A DNA stretch of 64,000 nt from Corynebacterium marinum DSM 44953 (GTDB lineage: Bacteria; Actinomycetota; Actinomycetes; Mycobacteriales; Mycobacteriaceae). Below the pieces are notes generated by a model. It did not search any database. It saw only the letters and a list, made by a program, of their open reading frames with translations, and was not told the origin of the DNA. The stretch is from positions 1,116,001 to 1,180,000 of the forward strand of contig NZ_CP007790.1 in NCBI RefSeq assembly GCF_000835165.1. The letters run 5' to 3'. Both the position numbers and the translations under genes were made by a program. This document shows, in pieces, positions 16,606-26,080 of the stretch. The number at the start of each line of letters is the position of its first letter. Position 1 is the first letter of the stretch.

Positions 16606-17619
16606 GTGGTCAAGGTCGCGATCATGGGCGCAGGTTCGTGGGGCACCACCCTGGGCAAGGTGTTCGCCGACGGCGGCAACACCGTCACCCTGTGGGCGCG
16701 CCGCCCCGAGCTGGCGCGGCAGATCCAGAAGACCCGCGCGAACCCGGACTACCTCCCGGACATCAAGCTCCCGGACTCGGTGACCGCCACCGACGACCCC
16801 GCCCTGGCCCTGGCCGGTGCCGACATCGTGGTGTTCGCCGTCCCCAGCCAGACGATGCGCGACAACCTCAAGGTGTGGACCCCGTTGCTGCCCCCGGACT
16901 CCACCCTGGTGAGCATCTCCAAGGGCGTGGAGACGGGCACGCACCTGCGCATGAGCGAGGTCATCGCCGAGATCACCGGCGCCGGCACCAACCGCATCGC
17001 GGTGCTCTCCGGCCCGAACCTGGCCCGGGAGATCGCCCAGGAGCAGCCTGCCGCCACCGTCATCGCGTGCGCGGACGAGAACCGCGCCAAACTGGTCCAG
17101 GCCGCCGCCGGAACCCCTTACCTGCGCCCGTACACGAACACCGACGTCGTCGGCGTGGAACTCGGCGGCGCCTGCAAGAACGTCATCGCCCTGGCCTGCG
17201 GCATGTCCGCGGGCCTGGGCTTCGGCGAGAATTCCATGGCGACCCTGGTCACCCGCGGCCTGGCGGAGATCTCGCGGCTGGGCGAGGCACTCGGCGCCGA
17301 CCCCCGCACCTTCGCCGGGTTGGCCGGCCTGGGCGACCTGGTGGCCACCTGCACCTCGCCGCTCTCGCGCAACCGTTCCTTCGGCGTCCGCCTCGGCGAG
17401 GGCGGCACGCTGGCGGAGGCCAAGAAGGCCACCCACGGGCAGGTGGCGGAGGGCGTGATCTCCTCCAACTCGATCTTCCAGCTGGCGGAGGCGCACAAGG
17501 TGGAGATGCCCATCACCGAGGCCGTGTACGCCGTGTGCCACCGCGGGCTGGACGTGCGCGACATGATCGCCGCACTGATGGGTCGTTCCAGGAAAGCGGA
17601 ATACAACCCGGTAGGCTGA
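16606..17619 (+). CDS. gpsA: Glycerol-3-phosphate dehydrogenase [NAD(P)+]
   Basis: The 337-residue enzyme reduces dihydroxyacetone phosphate to sn-glycerol 3-phosphate for phospholipids. The nucleotide fold is '[16 protein letters not shown]' and the catalytic Lys lies in '[14 protein letters not shown]'. '[11 protein letters not shown]' and '[16 protein letters not shown]' are further family motifs. GTG 16606 has GAGGGAG about 6 nt upstream, while the TTG at 16570 does not. ddl follows after 6 nt. Confidence 0.95.
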   Translation: MVKVAIMGAGSWGTTLGKVFADGGNTVTLWARRPELARQIQKTRANPDYLPDIKLPDSVTATDDPALALAGADIVVFAVPSQTMRDNLKVWTPLLPPDSTLVSISKGVETGTHLRMSEVIAEITGAGTNRIAVLSGPNLAREIAQEQPAATVIACADENRAKLVQAAAGTPYLRPYTNTDVVGVELGGACKNVIALACGMSAGLGFGENSMATLVTRGLAEISRLGEALGADPRTFAGLAGLGDLVATCTSPLSRNRSFGVRLGEGGTLAEAKKATHGQVAEGVISSNSIFQLAEAHKVEMPITEAVYAVCHRGLDVRDMIAALMGRSRKAEYNPVG

Positions 17620-17625
17620 CCCCTC

Positions 17626-18711
17626 ATGGAACAGCCACAGCGCATCACGGTCGGGGTCATCTACGGGGGACGCAGCAGCGAACATTCAGTGTCCTGCGTG
17701 TCTGCGGGTGCGGTGATGTCGCACCTCGACACGGGCAGGTACGCGGTGGTGCCCATCGGCATCACCCCCGAGGGGATGTGGACTGCGGGGGAGTCCGACC
17801 CCAACGCACTGATGATCCGGGACGGGCGGCTGCCGTCGGTGGAACCCGGCGCGGAGCTCGCCCTCTCGCTCAACCCGGCCGACCGCGGCCTGGTGCGCAA
17901 CCTCGCCACCGGCGCCGAGCACGCGCGTCTTGACGTCGTCTTCCCCGTCCTCCACGGCCCCTTCGGCGAGGACGGCACCATCCAGGGCCTGTTAGAGCTC
18001 GCCGGGATCCCCTACGTGGGCACCGGGGTGCTGTCCTCGGCGTGCGGGATGGACAAGGAGTTCACCAAGAAGCTCGCCGCGGCGGAGGGCCTGCCCATCA
18101 CCGCCGAGGTGATCCTGCGCGGGACGGGGACCGACCTCGACGAGGCCCAGCGCGACCTGCTGGGCCTGCCCGTCTTCGTCAAGCCCGCCCGCGGCGGCTC
18201 CTCGATCGGGGTGTCCAGGGTGAGCGACTGGGCGGACCTGCCCGCAGCCGTGGAACTGGCCCGGGAATCGGACCACAAGGTCGTCGTCGAGGCCGAGATC
18301 ATCGGCGCCGAGGTGGAGGTCGGTGTGCTCGAGCACCCGGACGGCTCCCTCGTGGCCTCCGTGCCGGCGAAGCTCAATAACACCGGCGACTCGGACGAGG
18401 GCTTCTACGGTTTCGAGACCAAGTACCTCGACAACGTGGTCACCCCCACCATCCCGGCGCCCTTCGGCGAGGAGACCAACGACCTCATCCGGGCGATGGC
18501 GGTCGACACCTTCCGCGCCCTGAACTGCCAGGGCCTGGCTCGCGTCGACTTCTTCCTCACCGACGCCGGCCCCGTGCTCAACGAGATCAACACCATGCCC
18601 GGCTTCACCCCGATCTCGATGTACCCCCAGATGTTCGCCGCCTCCGGGGTGCCCTACGAAGAGCTTCTCGACATCCTCGTCGCTACTGCTCTGCAGTCCG
18701 AGCGGAGATAA
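17626..18711 (+). CDS. ddl: D-alanine--D-alanine ligase
   Basis: The 361-residue ATP-grasp enzyme makes the D-Ala-D-Ala dipeptide of peptidoglycan. Motifs include 'GGRSSEHSVS' at the N-terminus, 'LHGPFGEDGTIQGLLEL', 'PYVGTGVLSSACGMDKEFTK', 'VKPARGGSSIGVSRV' and 'LNEINTMPGFTPISMYP'. A TAGGCT box ends 8 nt before the ATG, so an internal leaderless transcript is possible as well as read-through from gpsA. The 3' end overlaps the DUF3515 gene by 29 nt. Confidence 0.96.
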   Translation: MEQPQRITVGVIYGGRSSEHSVSCVSAGAVMSHLDTGRYAVVPIGITPEGMWTAGESDPNALMIRDGRLPSVEPGAELALSLNPADRGLVRNLATGAEHARLDVVFPVLHGPFGEDGTIQGLLELAGIPYVGTGVLSSACGMDKEFTKKLAAAEGLPITAEVILRGTGTDLDEAQRDLLGLPVFVKPARGGSSIGVSRVSDWADLPAAVELARESDHKVVVEAEIIGAEVEVGVLEHPDGSLVASVPAKLNNTGDSDEGFYGFETKYLDNVVTPTIPAPFGEETNDLIRAMAVDTFRALNCQGLARVDFFLTDAGPVLNEINTMPGFTPISMYPQMFAASGVPYEELLDILVATALQSERR

Positions 18712-19609
18712 CCTCGCCCAGCGCGACGACGGCGGCGTTGCCGGTCTCCTGCGGGACGCTGACGGCGATGTCGACGTCGCGGCCCAGGGCGAACCACGTC
18801 GATGACGTGGTGCCGTTGGCCAGGGTGGTGTCCTCGAACCAGACGATGTCGTTGACCTGGTTGAGCTGGATGCCCGGCTGGTAGTTCTCCGGCGGGGCGA
18901 CGCCGCAGCGCAGGACGACCGGCTCGAGGCCGTTGGCGGCCCACGCGGCGGTGAGGGGCTCGGCGACGTCGATACGCGAATACTCCTCGGCGAGGGTGTC
19001 CGGCAGGTTGTCCAGCAGATCCCCGCACCGGGCGCCGTCCCCGGCGGCGAGCTGCGACAACGGCGCGGGGAAGGGCTCGTGGCCGGCCGCCGGCAGCGCG
19101 GAGGCTCCGAGGTCCTCGACCGGGTTGTCCGCGCGGCCCAGGGACTCCTCGTCCGCGGTGACGGCGACGACCGGGGTGCGGTCCACGGTGAACCAGGACG
19201 CGAGGGTGGAACCGGGGGTGGCGTCGGTGATCAGCAGCCACTCGACGCCGTCGATCGTCTCGGTCGGGGCGTAGTCGGTGTACTGCAGCGGCAGGTCGAC
19301 GCCGCAGCGCAGCGTCACCCTCTCGACCGAGCTGGAGGCCCAGGCGGCGACACCGTCGGGGGCGGGCTCAGCGATCTCGGCGCGGTCGTGGCCGATGAGT
19401 TCGTCGGGGAGTCCGGCGATGAAGTCGGCGCATTCCGGTGAGTCAGCCAGCGGCGCAGGAAGGTCGCTCATGGCCACGGGCTGTTTGGCGGCGCGGTCGA
19501 ACACCAGCTTCGCGCCGACGACGACACCGAGGACCAGCGCCACCGCCAGCACCAGGGAGAGGTAGATGGCGGTTCGTCCGGAGCGGCTAGGTTGATAAGT
19601 GGAGCTCAT
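18683..19609 (-). CDS. Membrane-anchored DUF3515 protein with duplicated domain
   Basis: The 308-residue protein begins with one transmembrane segment ('[20 protein letters not shown]'). Two copies of a Cys-containing domain follow, at about residues 50-165 and 190-305. Both copies show a first block of type 'C..F/L...LPD.L', then 'AW......V.LRCGV' and a final 'WF' region. The first copy has '[13 protein letters not shown]' and '[13 protein letters not shown]'; the second has '[13 protein letters not shown]' and '[13 protein letters not shown]'. DUF3515 proteins are usually single-domain and sit by ddl/thiL in actinobacteria. The cysteines suggest extracytoplasmic disulfides. The ATG lies 28 nt from the divergent thiL start. 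Confidence 0.8.
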   Translation of the reverse strand: MSSTYQPSRSGRTAIYLSLVLAVALVLGVVVGAKLVFDRAAKQPVAMSDLPAPLADSPECADFIAGLPDELIGHDRAEIAEPAPDGVAAWASSSVERVTLRCGVDLPLQYTDYAPTETIDGVEWLLITDATPGSTLASWFTVDRTPVVAVTADEESLGRADNPVEDLGASALPAAGHEPFPAPLSQLAAGDGARCGDLLDNLPDTLAEEYSRIDVAEPLTAAWAANGLEPVVLRCGVAPPENYQPGIQLNQVNDIVWFEDTTLANGTTSSTWFALGRDVDIAVSVPQETGNAAVVALGEVISARTAEQ

Positions 19610-19637
19610 GAACTGGAAGTCTATCGAAAGGGATGGC

Positions 19638-20606
19638 GTGACCATCTTCCCCGCCCACTATTCCGGCCCGACCCTCGGGGAGGTCGGCGAACACCGGGCG
19701 ATCGAGGCGATCATCACCGCCGCGCCCTCGTCCCGCAACGGCGACGACGCCGCCGTCCTCAACCACGCCTCGCCGAACTCCCGGGCGGTGGCGACGACGG
19801 ACATGCTCATCGAAGGCCGCCACTTCCGGGCGGACTGGTCCACGCCGGAGGAGATCGGACAGAAGGCGATCGTGCAGAACTTCGCCGACATCGAGGCCAT
19901 GGGGGCCCGGCCCATCGCCGCCCTCCTGGCCATCGCCGCCCCGCCGCACACCCCGGTGTCCTACATCCGCGGCATCGCGGCGGGCATCAACGAGCGGGTG
20001 GGGGAGTACTCCGCGGAGCTCGTCGGCGGGGACCTCACCTCCGGGGACCACCTTGTCCTCTCGGTCACCGCCATCGGCTCCCTCGGCGGCTCGCGCCCCG
20101 AGCTCACCCTCGACCGCGCACGGCCGGGGCAGCGGGTCGTCGCCCACGGCAGCATCGGCTGGTCCGCGGCCGGCCTGGCCCTGCTGGAACGATTCGGGCG
20201 GGACGCCGTGCCGGAACAGTTCACCCCGCTCGTCGAGGCCCACTGCGCCCCCCGCCTCAACCCCGGCCGCGGCGTCATCGCGCGCGCGACCGGCGCGACC
20301 GCCATGACCGACAACTCCGACGGCCTCATCGCCGACCTGGGCACCATCGCCCGCCGCTCCGGGGTGGGCATCGATCTCCACTCCGCCGACGTCGCCCCGG
20401 CACCGCTGGTGGCCGAGGCCGCCGAGCTGCTGGGCGCCGACCCCTGGGAGTGGGTCATGTCCGGCGGGGAGGACCACACCCTGCTGGCCACCACCGCCGG
20501 GGATCCGCCCTCGGGTTTCCGCTCCATCGGCCGGGTGGTGCGCGGCGACGGCGTGACCATCAACGGCGAGGACCCGAAATACACCCACGGATGGGTGAGT
20601 TTCTGA
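19638..20606 (+). CDS. thiL: Thiamine-monophosphate kinase
   Basis: The enzyme phosphorylates thiamine monophosphate to the diphosphate. From the chosen start it has 322 residues. Motifs are 'NGDDAAVL' (Mg-ATP), '[11 protein letters not shown]', '[12 protein letters not shown]', '[18 protein letters not shown]' and '[11 protein letters not shown]'. GTG 19638 has AAAGGG 7 nt upstream and gives the usual N-terminus '[15 protein letters not shown]'. ATG 19608 is an in-frame alternative that would overlap the divergent DUF3515 start by 2 nt. ung follows after 2 nt. Confidence 0.93.
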   Translation: MTIFPAHYSGPTLGEVGEHRAIEAIITAAPSSRNGDDAAVLNHASPNSRAVATTDMLIEGRHFRADWSTPEEIGQKAIVQNFADIEAMGARPIAALLAIAAPPHTPVSYIRGIAAGINERVGEYSAELVGGDLTSGDHLVLSVTAIGSLGGSRPELTLDRARPGQRVVAHGSIGWSAAGLALLERFGRDAVPEQFTPLVEAHCAPRLNPGRGVIARATGATAMTDNSDGLIADLGTIARRSGVGIDLHSADVAPAPLVAEAAELLGADPWEWVMSGGEDHTLLATTAGDPPSGFRSIGRVVRGDGVTINGEDPKYTHGWVSF

Positions 20607-20608
20607 CC

Positions 20609-21253
20609 ATGCTTCCCGTGCACTCCACCTGGCGGCCGGCCCTCGCCCCCGTCGAAGACCAGATCCACGAGCTCGGCGATTTCCTGCGCACCGAACCGGA
20701 CTACCTTCCCGCGGGCGGCGACATCCTGCGCGCCTTCCAGGATCCCTTCGACGAGGTCAAGGTGCTCATCGTCGGCCAGGACCCGTACCCCACCCCCGGC
20801 CACGCCATGGGGCTGAGCTTCTCCACCCGCCCCGGGGTGCGCCCCCTGCCGCGCAGCCTGGCCAACATCTACCGCGAACTCAATTCCGACCTGGGCCTGC
20901 CGATCCCGGAGGACGGCGACCTCAGCGCCTGGTCCCGGCAGGGGGTGCTGCTGCTCAACCGGGTGCTCACCGTCCGGCCCGGCGAACCCGCCTCCCACCG
21001 GGGAAAGGGCTGGGAGCAGGTGACGGAGGCGGCGATCCGGGCGCTCGTCGACAGGCGACGGCCGCTGGTGGCCATCCTCTGGGGACGCGACGCCCAGACC
21101 GCCGGCCGTTTCCTCGGCGACACGCCACGCATCGAGTCAGCACACCCCTCCCCGTTGTCGGCTTCCCGGGGCTTCTTCGGGTCCCGGCCCTTTTCCCGGG
21201 CGAATGAGCTGCTCGTGTCCGCCGGGTCAGAAGAGGTGGACTGGCGGCTGTAG
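20609..21253 (+). CDS. ung: Uracil-DNA glycosylase, family 1
   Basis: The 214-residue enzyme removes uracil from DNA. The water-activating loop is '[17 protein letters not shown]', with Pro where many family members have His, and the minor-groove loop is '[13 protein letters not shown]'. '[19 protein letters not shown]' is the third signature. The ATG lies 2 nt after the thiL stop, indicating co-translation; an ATG 18 nt upstream inside thiL is an alternative start. Confidence 0.95.
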   Translation: MLPVHSTWRPALAPVEDQIHELGDFLRTEPDYLPAGGDILRAFQDPFDEVKVLIVGQDPYPTPGHAMGLSFSTRPGVRPLPRSLANIYRELNSDLGLPIPEDGDLSAWSRQGVLLLNRVLTVRPGEPASHRGKGWEQVTEAAIRALVDRRRPLVAILWGRDAQTAGRFLGDTPRIESAHPSPLSASRGFFGSRPFSRANELLVSAGSEEVDWRL

Positions 21254-21264
21254 ACTACGGCGTT

Positions 21265-22707
21265 ATGTCCCATCCGCGAGAGCTCAACGGCAGCCGACTC
21301 CACGACTGGGCGGCCCGGGCCGTGGCCGAGCTGTCCGCCCGCCGCGCGGAGATCAACGCCCTCAACGTCTTCCCCGTCCCGGACGCGGACACCGGCTCCA
21401 ACATGGCGCACACCATGGAGGCCGCCCTCGCGGAATCCGGCCGGCTGGCGGGGGAGCCCAGCGTCGGGGAGGTCGCCCGCGCACTGGCCGTCGGCAGCGT
21501 CCGGGGGGCGCGGGGCAACTCCGGGCTCGTGCTCAGCCAGGTCCTGCGGGCCATCGCGAATTCCACCAACCACGGCAACGTCGACGGCACCTGCATCGCC
21601 GAGTCGCTCACCCTGGCGGTGCAGCTGGTCGACCGCGCTATCGCGGAGCCCGTCGAAGGAACCGTGATCACCGTCCTGCGGGCCGCCGCGATCGCCGCCG
21701 AAGCCGCTGAAGCCGCGGGCAGCGACCTGCACGAGGTCGTGTCCTCCGCGGTCGACGCCGCCCGCACGGCGCTGGCCAACACCCCCTCCCAGCTCGACGT
21801 CCTCCGGGAGGCCGGGGTCGTCGACGCCGGGGGAGCGGGCTTCGTCGTTCTGCTGGAGGCCCTGCTCGCCGAGATCGAGGGGGCCGCAGCCGCCGCATCC
21901 ACCGCCCCCGAACCGGGCTCCGTCGGCCCGCAGCTGGAGGTCATGTTCTTCTTCGACGGCGACCTCGGCACCCTCGAGTCCGCCCTCGCAGGACTGGGCG
22001 ACAGTCTCGTCATCGCGCGCGCCGAGGAGACCAGCGGCCGAGTGCACATCCACTCGCACACCGCCGGCCGGGTCATCGAGAAGGCCTTCGCCCAGGGCGG
22101 GGTCTCCGACCTGCGGATCGAGGTGCTTCCCGACGCCCCCCAGGTCGCCACCCCGCGCCGCGTCGTCGTGGCGGTCACCCCGCCCGGCTCAGTCGCCGAC
22201 CTGTACCGCGAGGCGGGCGCGGTCGTCGTCGCGCCGGGCGAGGACGTCGTCTCCGACATCCTCTCCGGGGTGCGGAACTCCAGCGCGCAGGAACTGATCC
22301 TGCTGCCCAACGGGCTGCTCGACCACCGCCAGCTTGTCTCCGTGGAACGGGCCACCCACGCCTTCGAGCAGTCCATCACCATCGTGCCCACCGGGCGGTT
22401 GGTCTCCGGCATCGCGGCCCTGAGCGTCCACGACGCGCAGGCTCCCGTCGGGGTGGCGGCCTACACCATGTCCGAGGCCGCCGCCTCGATGCGCACCGCC
22501 ACGCTCAGCGCCGAAGACATCACCACCACCGTCGAGGACGCCGTGGAAGCCGCCTGCCGGACCCTGCTCGCCGAGGGGGGCGAGCACGTGATCCTGCTGA
22601 CGGGGACGCAGGTGGACGTCGAGAAGCTCGACGAGGCCCTGCGTGTCGACGTCATGGCGTACCCGGCCGACGGGCTGGGCCATCTGGTGGAGATCGGGGT
22701 CGAGTAG
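21265..22707 (+). CDS. DAK2-domain protein (YloV/FakA-like)
   Basis: The 480-residue protein has an N-terminal DhaL/DAK2 nucleotide-binding domain with 'NALNVFPVPDADTGSNM' and 'GSVRGARGNSGLVLSQ', where Asp residues bind Mg-ATP. Its C-terminal half resembles the DegV/YloV-associated region. In Firmicutes such proteins are the kinase FakA that phosphorylates fatty acids held by FakB; whether the actinobacterial form does so is not established. A TAGACT box ends 8 nt before the ATG. recG starts 2 nt downstream, a pairing seen across many Gram-positive bacteria. Confidence 0.85.
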   Translation: MSHPRELNGSRLHDWAARAVAELSARRAEINALNVFPVPDADTGSNMAHTMEAALAESGRLAGEPSVGEVARALAVGSVRGARGNSGLVLSQVLRAIANSTNHGNVDGTCIAESLTLAVQLVDRAIAEPVEGTVITVLRAAAIAAEAAEAAGSDLHEVVSSAVDAARTALANTPSQLDVLREAGVVDAGGAGFVVLLEALLAEIEGAAAAASTAPEPGSVGPQLEVMFFFDGDLGTLESALAGLGDSLVIARAEETSGRVHIHSHTAGRVIEKAFAQGGVSDLRIEVLPDAPQVATPRRVVVAVTPPGSVADLYREAGAVVVAPGEDVVSDILSGVRNSSAQELILLPNGLLDHRQLVSVERATHAFEQSITIVPTGRLVSGIAALSVHDAQAPVGVAAYTMSEAAASMRTATLSAEDITTTVEDAVEAACRTLLAEGGEHVILLTGTQVDVEKLDEALRVDVMAYPADGLGHLVEIGVE

Positions 22708-22709
22708 CG

Positions 22710-24800
22710 GTGCTCGGCTGGACCGACGACCGGAAGCTCGCCGACGTCCTCCCCGACAAGGAGGCCAAGGCGCTGACCAAGGCCCTCGGCTACGTCACCT
22801 GCCACGACCTGCTCGAGCACACCCCGCGGGCCTGGTCGCGCCACGGCTCCGGCGTGCTCGCCGAGGACGCCCTCGAGGGCGACATGATCACGTGCGTCGG
22901 CGAGGTAATCGCGGTCCGCGAGTTCCACACCCGCGACGGCAAGACCGTCACCCGCCTGACCATCAACGACGGGCGCACCGTCTTCACCGCCTCCTTCTTC
23001 AACTCCGCCTACGTCACCCGGCTCCTGCGCCAGGGCTCGAAGGCGATGTTCTCCGGCAAGCTGAAGTTCTACCGGGGCGAACCGCAGCTCCAGCACCCGG
23101 ACTTCCTCATCCTGCCCGGCCCCGGAGAGAAGGCCGCCGGGTCGCTGAAGGCCTTCACCCTCTACGGCGACCCCGACGAACAGCTCCGCGACCTCGATTT
23201 CGTGCCCATCTACCCGGCGACCGCGAAGATGGCCTCGTGGCGCATCATGGCCGCCATCCGGCACATCCTGCGCACCCTCGACCCGGTGCCCGAGCCCCTG
23301 GGGGAGGTCCCCGCGGGGCACGTCAGCTTCGACGAGGCCATCCGCGGCGTCCACTTCCCCGGCCCCGAGGGCCCCGAACCGCACCTGGAGCGGCTCAAGT
23401 ACAACGAGGCGCTCACCCTCGGGCTGGTCATGGCTCTGCGCCGACTGGAGACCCTGCGCCGCACCGCCCCCGCCCTGCCCCCGGTCGAGGACGGGCACCG
23501 CACGCGCCTGCTTTCCGGACTCCCCTTCGAGCTGACCGACGGCCAGCGCACCGTCATCGCCGAACTCGAGCAGGACCTGAGCCAGGGCGAACCCATGAGC
23601 CGCCTCCTGCAGGGCGAGGTCGGCTCCGGAAAAACGGTCGTCTCGCTGGTGGCCATGCTCCAGGCAGTCGACGCTGGCCGGCAGTGCGCCCTGCTCGCCC
23701 CCACCGAGGTGCTCGTCGCCCAGCACGCCCGCACCCTCACCGGCCTGTACACCGGCGTGAAGATCGTCGCCCTCACCGGCTCCATGCCCGTGGCCGCGAA
23801 ACGTCAGGCCCTGCTGGACATCGTCTCCGGCGAGGCGGACATCGTGGTGGGCACGCACGCGCTCATCCAGGACACGGTCGAGTTCTTCGACCTGGGGCTG
23901 GTCGTCGTCGATGAGCAGCACCGCTTCGGCGTCGAGCAGCGCGCCCGCCTGCGCGCCAAGGGCCGCGACGGCAAGACCCCGCACCTCCTGGTCATGACGG
24001 CCACCCCCATCCCGCGCACCATCGCCATGACCGTGTTCGGCGACCTCGAGGTCTCCACGCTGCGCGAGCTGCCCGACGGCCGGCGCCCCATCGAATCCGT
24101 CGTCGTCCCGGAGTACAAACCCGCCTGGGTCCGCCGCGCCATCACCCGCATCGGGGAGGAGGTCGAGGCCGGCCGGCAGGCCTACGTCGTGTGCCCGCGC
24201 ATCGACGGCGAGGGCGGAGTCCTCGAGGTCTTCGACATCCTCGGCCGCGGCCCCTTCCGCAATTTCGTCGTCGGCTACCTCCACGGCCGGATGTCGGGCG
24301 AAGAGAAGGACTCCGTCATGAGCCGTTTCGCAGCCGGGGAGATCCATATCCTCGTGGCCACCACCGTCATCGAGGTCGGCGTCGACGTACCCAACGCCAC
24401 CGTCATGCTCATCCGCGAGGCAGAGAACTTCGGCGTCTCCCAGCTCCACCAGCTGCGCGGCCGCGTCGGCCGTGGCGGCCACGCCTCGCTCTGCATCTTC
24501 CACACCCTCGCCGAGGAGAACTCCGAGGCCGACCGCCGCATCCGCGACGTCGCCGCCACCTCCGATGGTTTCCAGCTCGCAGAACTCGACCTCATCCACC
24601 GTCAGGAGGGAGACGTCCTGGGTACCAGCCAGTCCGGCACCACCCGCACCGTCCGGCTGCTCAACCTGCTCGAGGACTACGCCATCATCGAACGCGCCAC
24701 CAGCGACGCCGCCGTCCTCGTCGGCAGGCATCCGCTGCTCGCCCAACGGTTGGTCCTGGAGATCGACCGCACCGACCGTGAGTTCCTGGAGAAGAGTTAG
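22710..24800 (+). CDS. recG: ATP-dependent DNA helicase RecG
   Basis: The 696-residue helicase regresses stalled replication forks and processes branched recombination intermediates. An N-terminal wedge OB domain precedes the motor. Walker A is 'LLQGEVGSGKTVVSLVAM', the DExH box is 'VVDEQHRFGVEQRARL', and motif III is 'LVMTATPIPRTIAMT'. The C-terminal helicase part has 'VATTVIEVGVDVPNATVM' and 'QLRGRVGRGGHASLC'. The start is GTG directly after the DAK2 gene, so it is co-translated with it. Confidence 0.96.
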   Translation: MLGWTDDRKLADVLPDKEAKALTKALGYVTCHDLLEHTPRAWSRHGSGVLAEDALEGDMITCVGEVIAVREFHTRDGKTVTRLTINDGRTVFTASFFNSAYVTRLLRQGSKAMFSGKLKFYRGEPQLQHPDFLILPGPGEKAAGSLKAFTLYGDPDEQLRDLDFVPIYPATAKMASWRIMAAIRHILRTLDPVPEPLGEVPAGHVSFDEAIRGVHFPGPEGPEPHLERLKYNEALTLGLVMALRRLETLRRTAPALPPVEDGHRTRLLSGLPFELTDGQRTVIAELEQDLSQGEPMSRLLQGEVGSGKTVVSLVAMLQAVDAGRQCALLAPTEVLVAQHARTLTGLYTGVKIVALTGSMPVAAKRQALLDIVSGEADIVVGTHALIQDTVEFFDLGLVVVDEQHRFGVEQRARLRAKGRDGKTPHLLVMTATPIPRTIAMTVFGDLEVSTLRELPDGRRPIESVVVPEYKPAWVRRAITRIGEEVEAGRQAYVVCPRIDGEGGVLEVFDILGRGPFRNFVVGYLHGRMSGEEKDSVMSRFAAGEIHILVATTVIEVGVDVPNATVMLIREAENFGVSQLHQLRGRVGRGGHASLCIFHTLAEENSEADRRIRDVAATSDGFQLAELDLIHRQEGDVLGTSQSGTTRTVRLLNLLEDYAIIERATSDAAVLVGRHPLLAQRLVLEIDRTDREFLEKS

Positions 24801-24810
24801 GGTGTAGGGC

Positions 24811-25020
24811 ATGGATATCTGCGCCCCCTTCGCCGGCATCGTGCGCTACCACGTAGCCACCGGCGACACCGTCGCCACCGGCGACGCCCTGGCCACCGTG
24901 GAGGCAGTCAAACTCGAGGCACCGGTCCTCGCGCCGGGCCCCGGCACCGTCGGTTCCCTCGCCCGCGGGGATTACTCGGACGTCGTCGGCGGCGAGTTGC
25001 TCATGGAGGTCTCCGAATGA
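24811..25020 (+). CDS. Small biotin/lipoyl-attachment-domain protein (BCCP-like)
   Basis: The 69-residue protein is a lone biotinyl domain. The attachment loop reads 'VEAVKLEAPV', with Lys in the place of the usual AMKM or SMKM lysine. Actinobacteria carry such free-standing carrier domains of uncertain partner. A TAGGGT box ends 7 nt before the ATG. The TGA overlaps the rsmD start by 4 nt, so it is expressed with rsmD and coaD. Whether it is biotinylated cannot be told from sequence. Confidence 0.82.
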   Translation: MDICAPFAGIVRYHVATGDTVATGDALATVEAVKLEAPVLAPGPGTVGSLARGDYSDVVGGELLMEVSE

Positions 25021-25589
25021 CCCGCATCATCTCCGGGGAGGCCCGAGGCCGCAGGCTCAAGGTCCCGCCCGCCGGCACCCGCCCCACCTCCGACCGTGCT
25101 CGGGAAGGCCTCTTCTCCTCCCTGCAGGTGCGCTTCGGCTTCGGGGACGCACGCGTGCTGGACCTCTTCGCCGGCTCCGGCGCCCTCGGCCTCGAGGCCG
25201 CTTCGCGGGGCGCGGCCGAGGTCGTCCTCGTGGAGAGTGACCACGCTGCGGTGGAGGTCATCCGGCACAACGCGGGCGTCGTGAAGCATCCGGCGGTGCG
25301 GATCGAGGAGATGAAGGCGTCGACCTACCTCGCCAACGCGCCGCGCGACTACTTCGACATGGTGCTGGCGGACCCGCCCTACGAGCTCGCCGACGAATCC
25401 GTCCGCGAGATGCTCGAGGCGCTGGAACCCGCGCTTGTCGACGGCGCGGCTGTCGTCGTCGAGCGCCACGTCTCCTCGCCGGAGACCGACTGGCCCGCCG
25501 GATTCGAGCCCACCACCCAGAAACTGAAGAAGCGCACCTACGGCATCGCACGCATGGACATGGCCGTCTACCGAAAGGACACCCAGTGA
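25017..25589 (+). CDS. rsmD: 16S rRNA (guanine(966)-N2)-methyltransferase
   Basis: The 190-residue enzyme methylates G966 of 16S rRNA. The SAM-binding motif is 'VLDLFAGSGALGLEAASRGA' and the catalytic motif is 'ADPPYE'. The N-terminus 'RIISGEARGRRLKVP' is characteristic of RsmD. It overlaps the BCCP-like gene and coaD by 4 nt each (ATGA), forming a tight translational unit; rsmD-coaD is a widely conserved pair. Confidence 0.95.
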   Translation: MTRIISGEARGRRLKVPPAGTRPTSDRAREGLFSSLQVRFGFGDARVLDLFAGSGALGLEAASRGAAEVVLVESDHAAVEVIRHNAGVVKHPAVRIEEMKASTYLANAPRDYFDMVLADPPYELADESVREMLEALEPALVDGAAVVVERHVSSPETDWPAGFEPTTQKLKKRTYGIARMDMAVYRKDTQ

Positions 25590-26071
25590 AAGCCGTCTGC
25601 CCCGGTTCCTTCGACCCGGTGACCATGGGCCACCTGGACATCTACCGCCGCGCCGCCGCCCACTTCGACGAGGTCGTCGTGCTGGTGACCGGTAACCCCA
25701 GCAAGAAGTCCGGCCTGTTCACCATCGACGAGCGGATGGAGCTCATCCGCGAAGTGACCAGCGACGTGCCCAACCTCCGCGTCGACTGGTGGGGCGGCCT
25801 GCTCGTCGACTACACCACCGAGCACGGCATCCATGCGCTGGTCAAGGGGCTGCGCACCGCGCTCGACTACGAGTACGAGCTACCGATGGCGCAGATGAAC
25901 CGGCGACTGACCGGCATCGACACCTTCTTCCTGCTCACCGACGAGAAATACGGCTACATCTCCTCCTCACTGCTCAAGGAAGTGGCCAAGTACGGCGGGG
26001 ACGTGCACGGCCTGCTGCCCGATGCGGTCGTCGACGCGGTCAAGGAGAAGTACCGCACGATAGACGGGTAG
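25586..26071 (+). CDS. coaD: Phosphopantetheine adenylyltransferase
   Basis: The 161-residue enzyme transfers AMP to 4'-phosphopantetheine in CoA synthesis. The nucleotidyltransferase motif is 'CPGSFDPVTMGHLDIYRRAA' and the second signature is 'YGYISSSLLKEVAKYGGD'. The start GTG overlaps the rsmD stop. The last enzyme of the pathway, coaE, lies at 44680-45276 in the same window. Confidence 0.97.
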   Translation: MKAVCPGSFDPVTMGHLDIYRRAAAHFDEVVVLVTGNPSKKSGLFTIDERMELIREVTSDVPNLRVDWWGGLLVDYTTEHGIHALVKGLRTALDYEYELPMAQMNRRLTGIDTFFLLTDEKYGYISSSLLKEVAKYGGDVHGLLPDAVVDAVKEKYRTIDG

Positions 26072-26080
26072 TCTGTTCGG

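Noticed and set aside
22461-24839. A 792-codon open frame opposite recG and the DAK2 gene
   Set aside because: Same composition artefact; recG on the plus strand has all helicase motifs.
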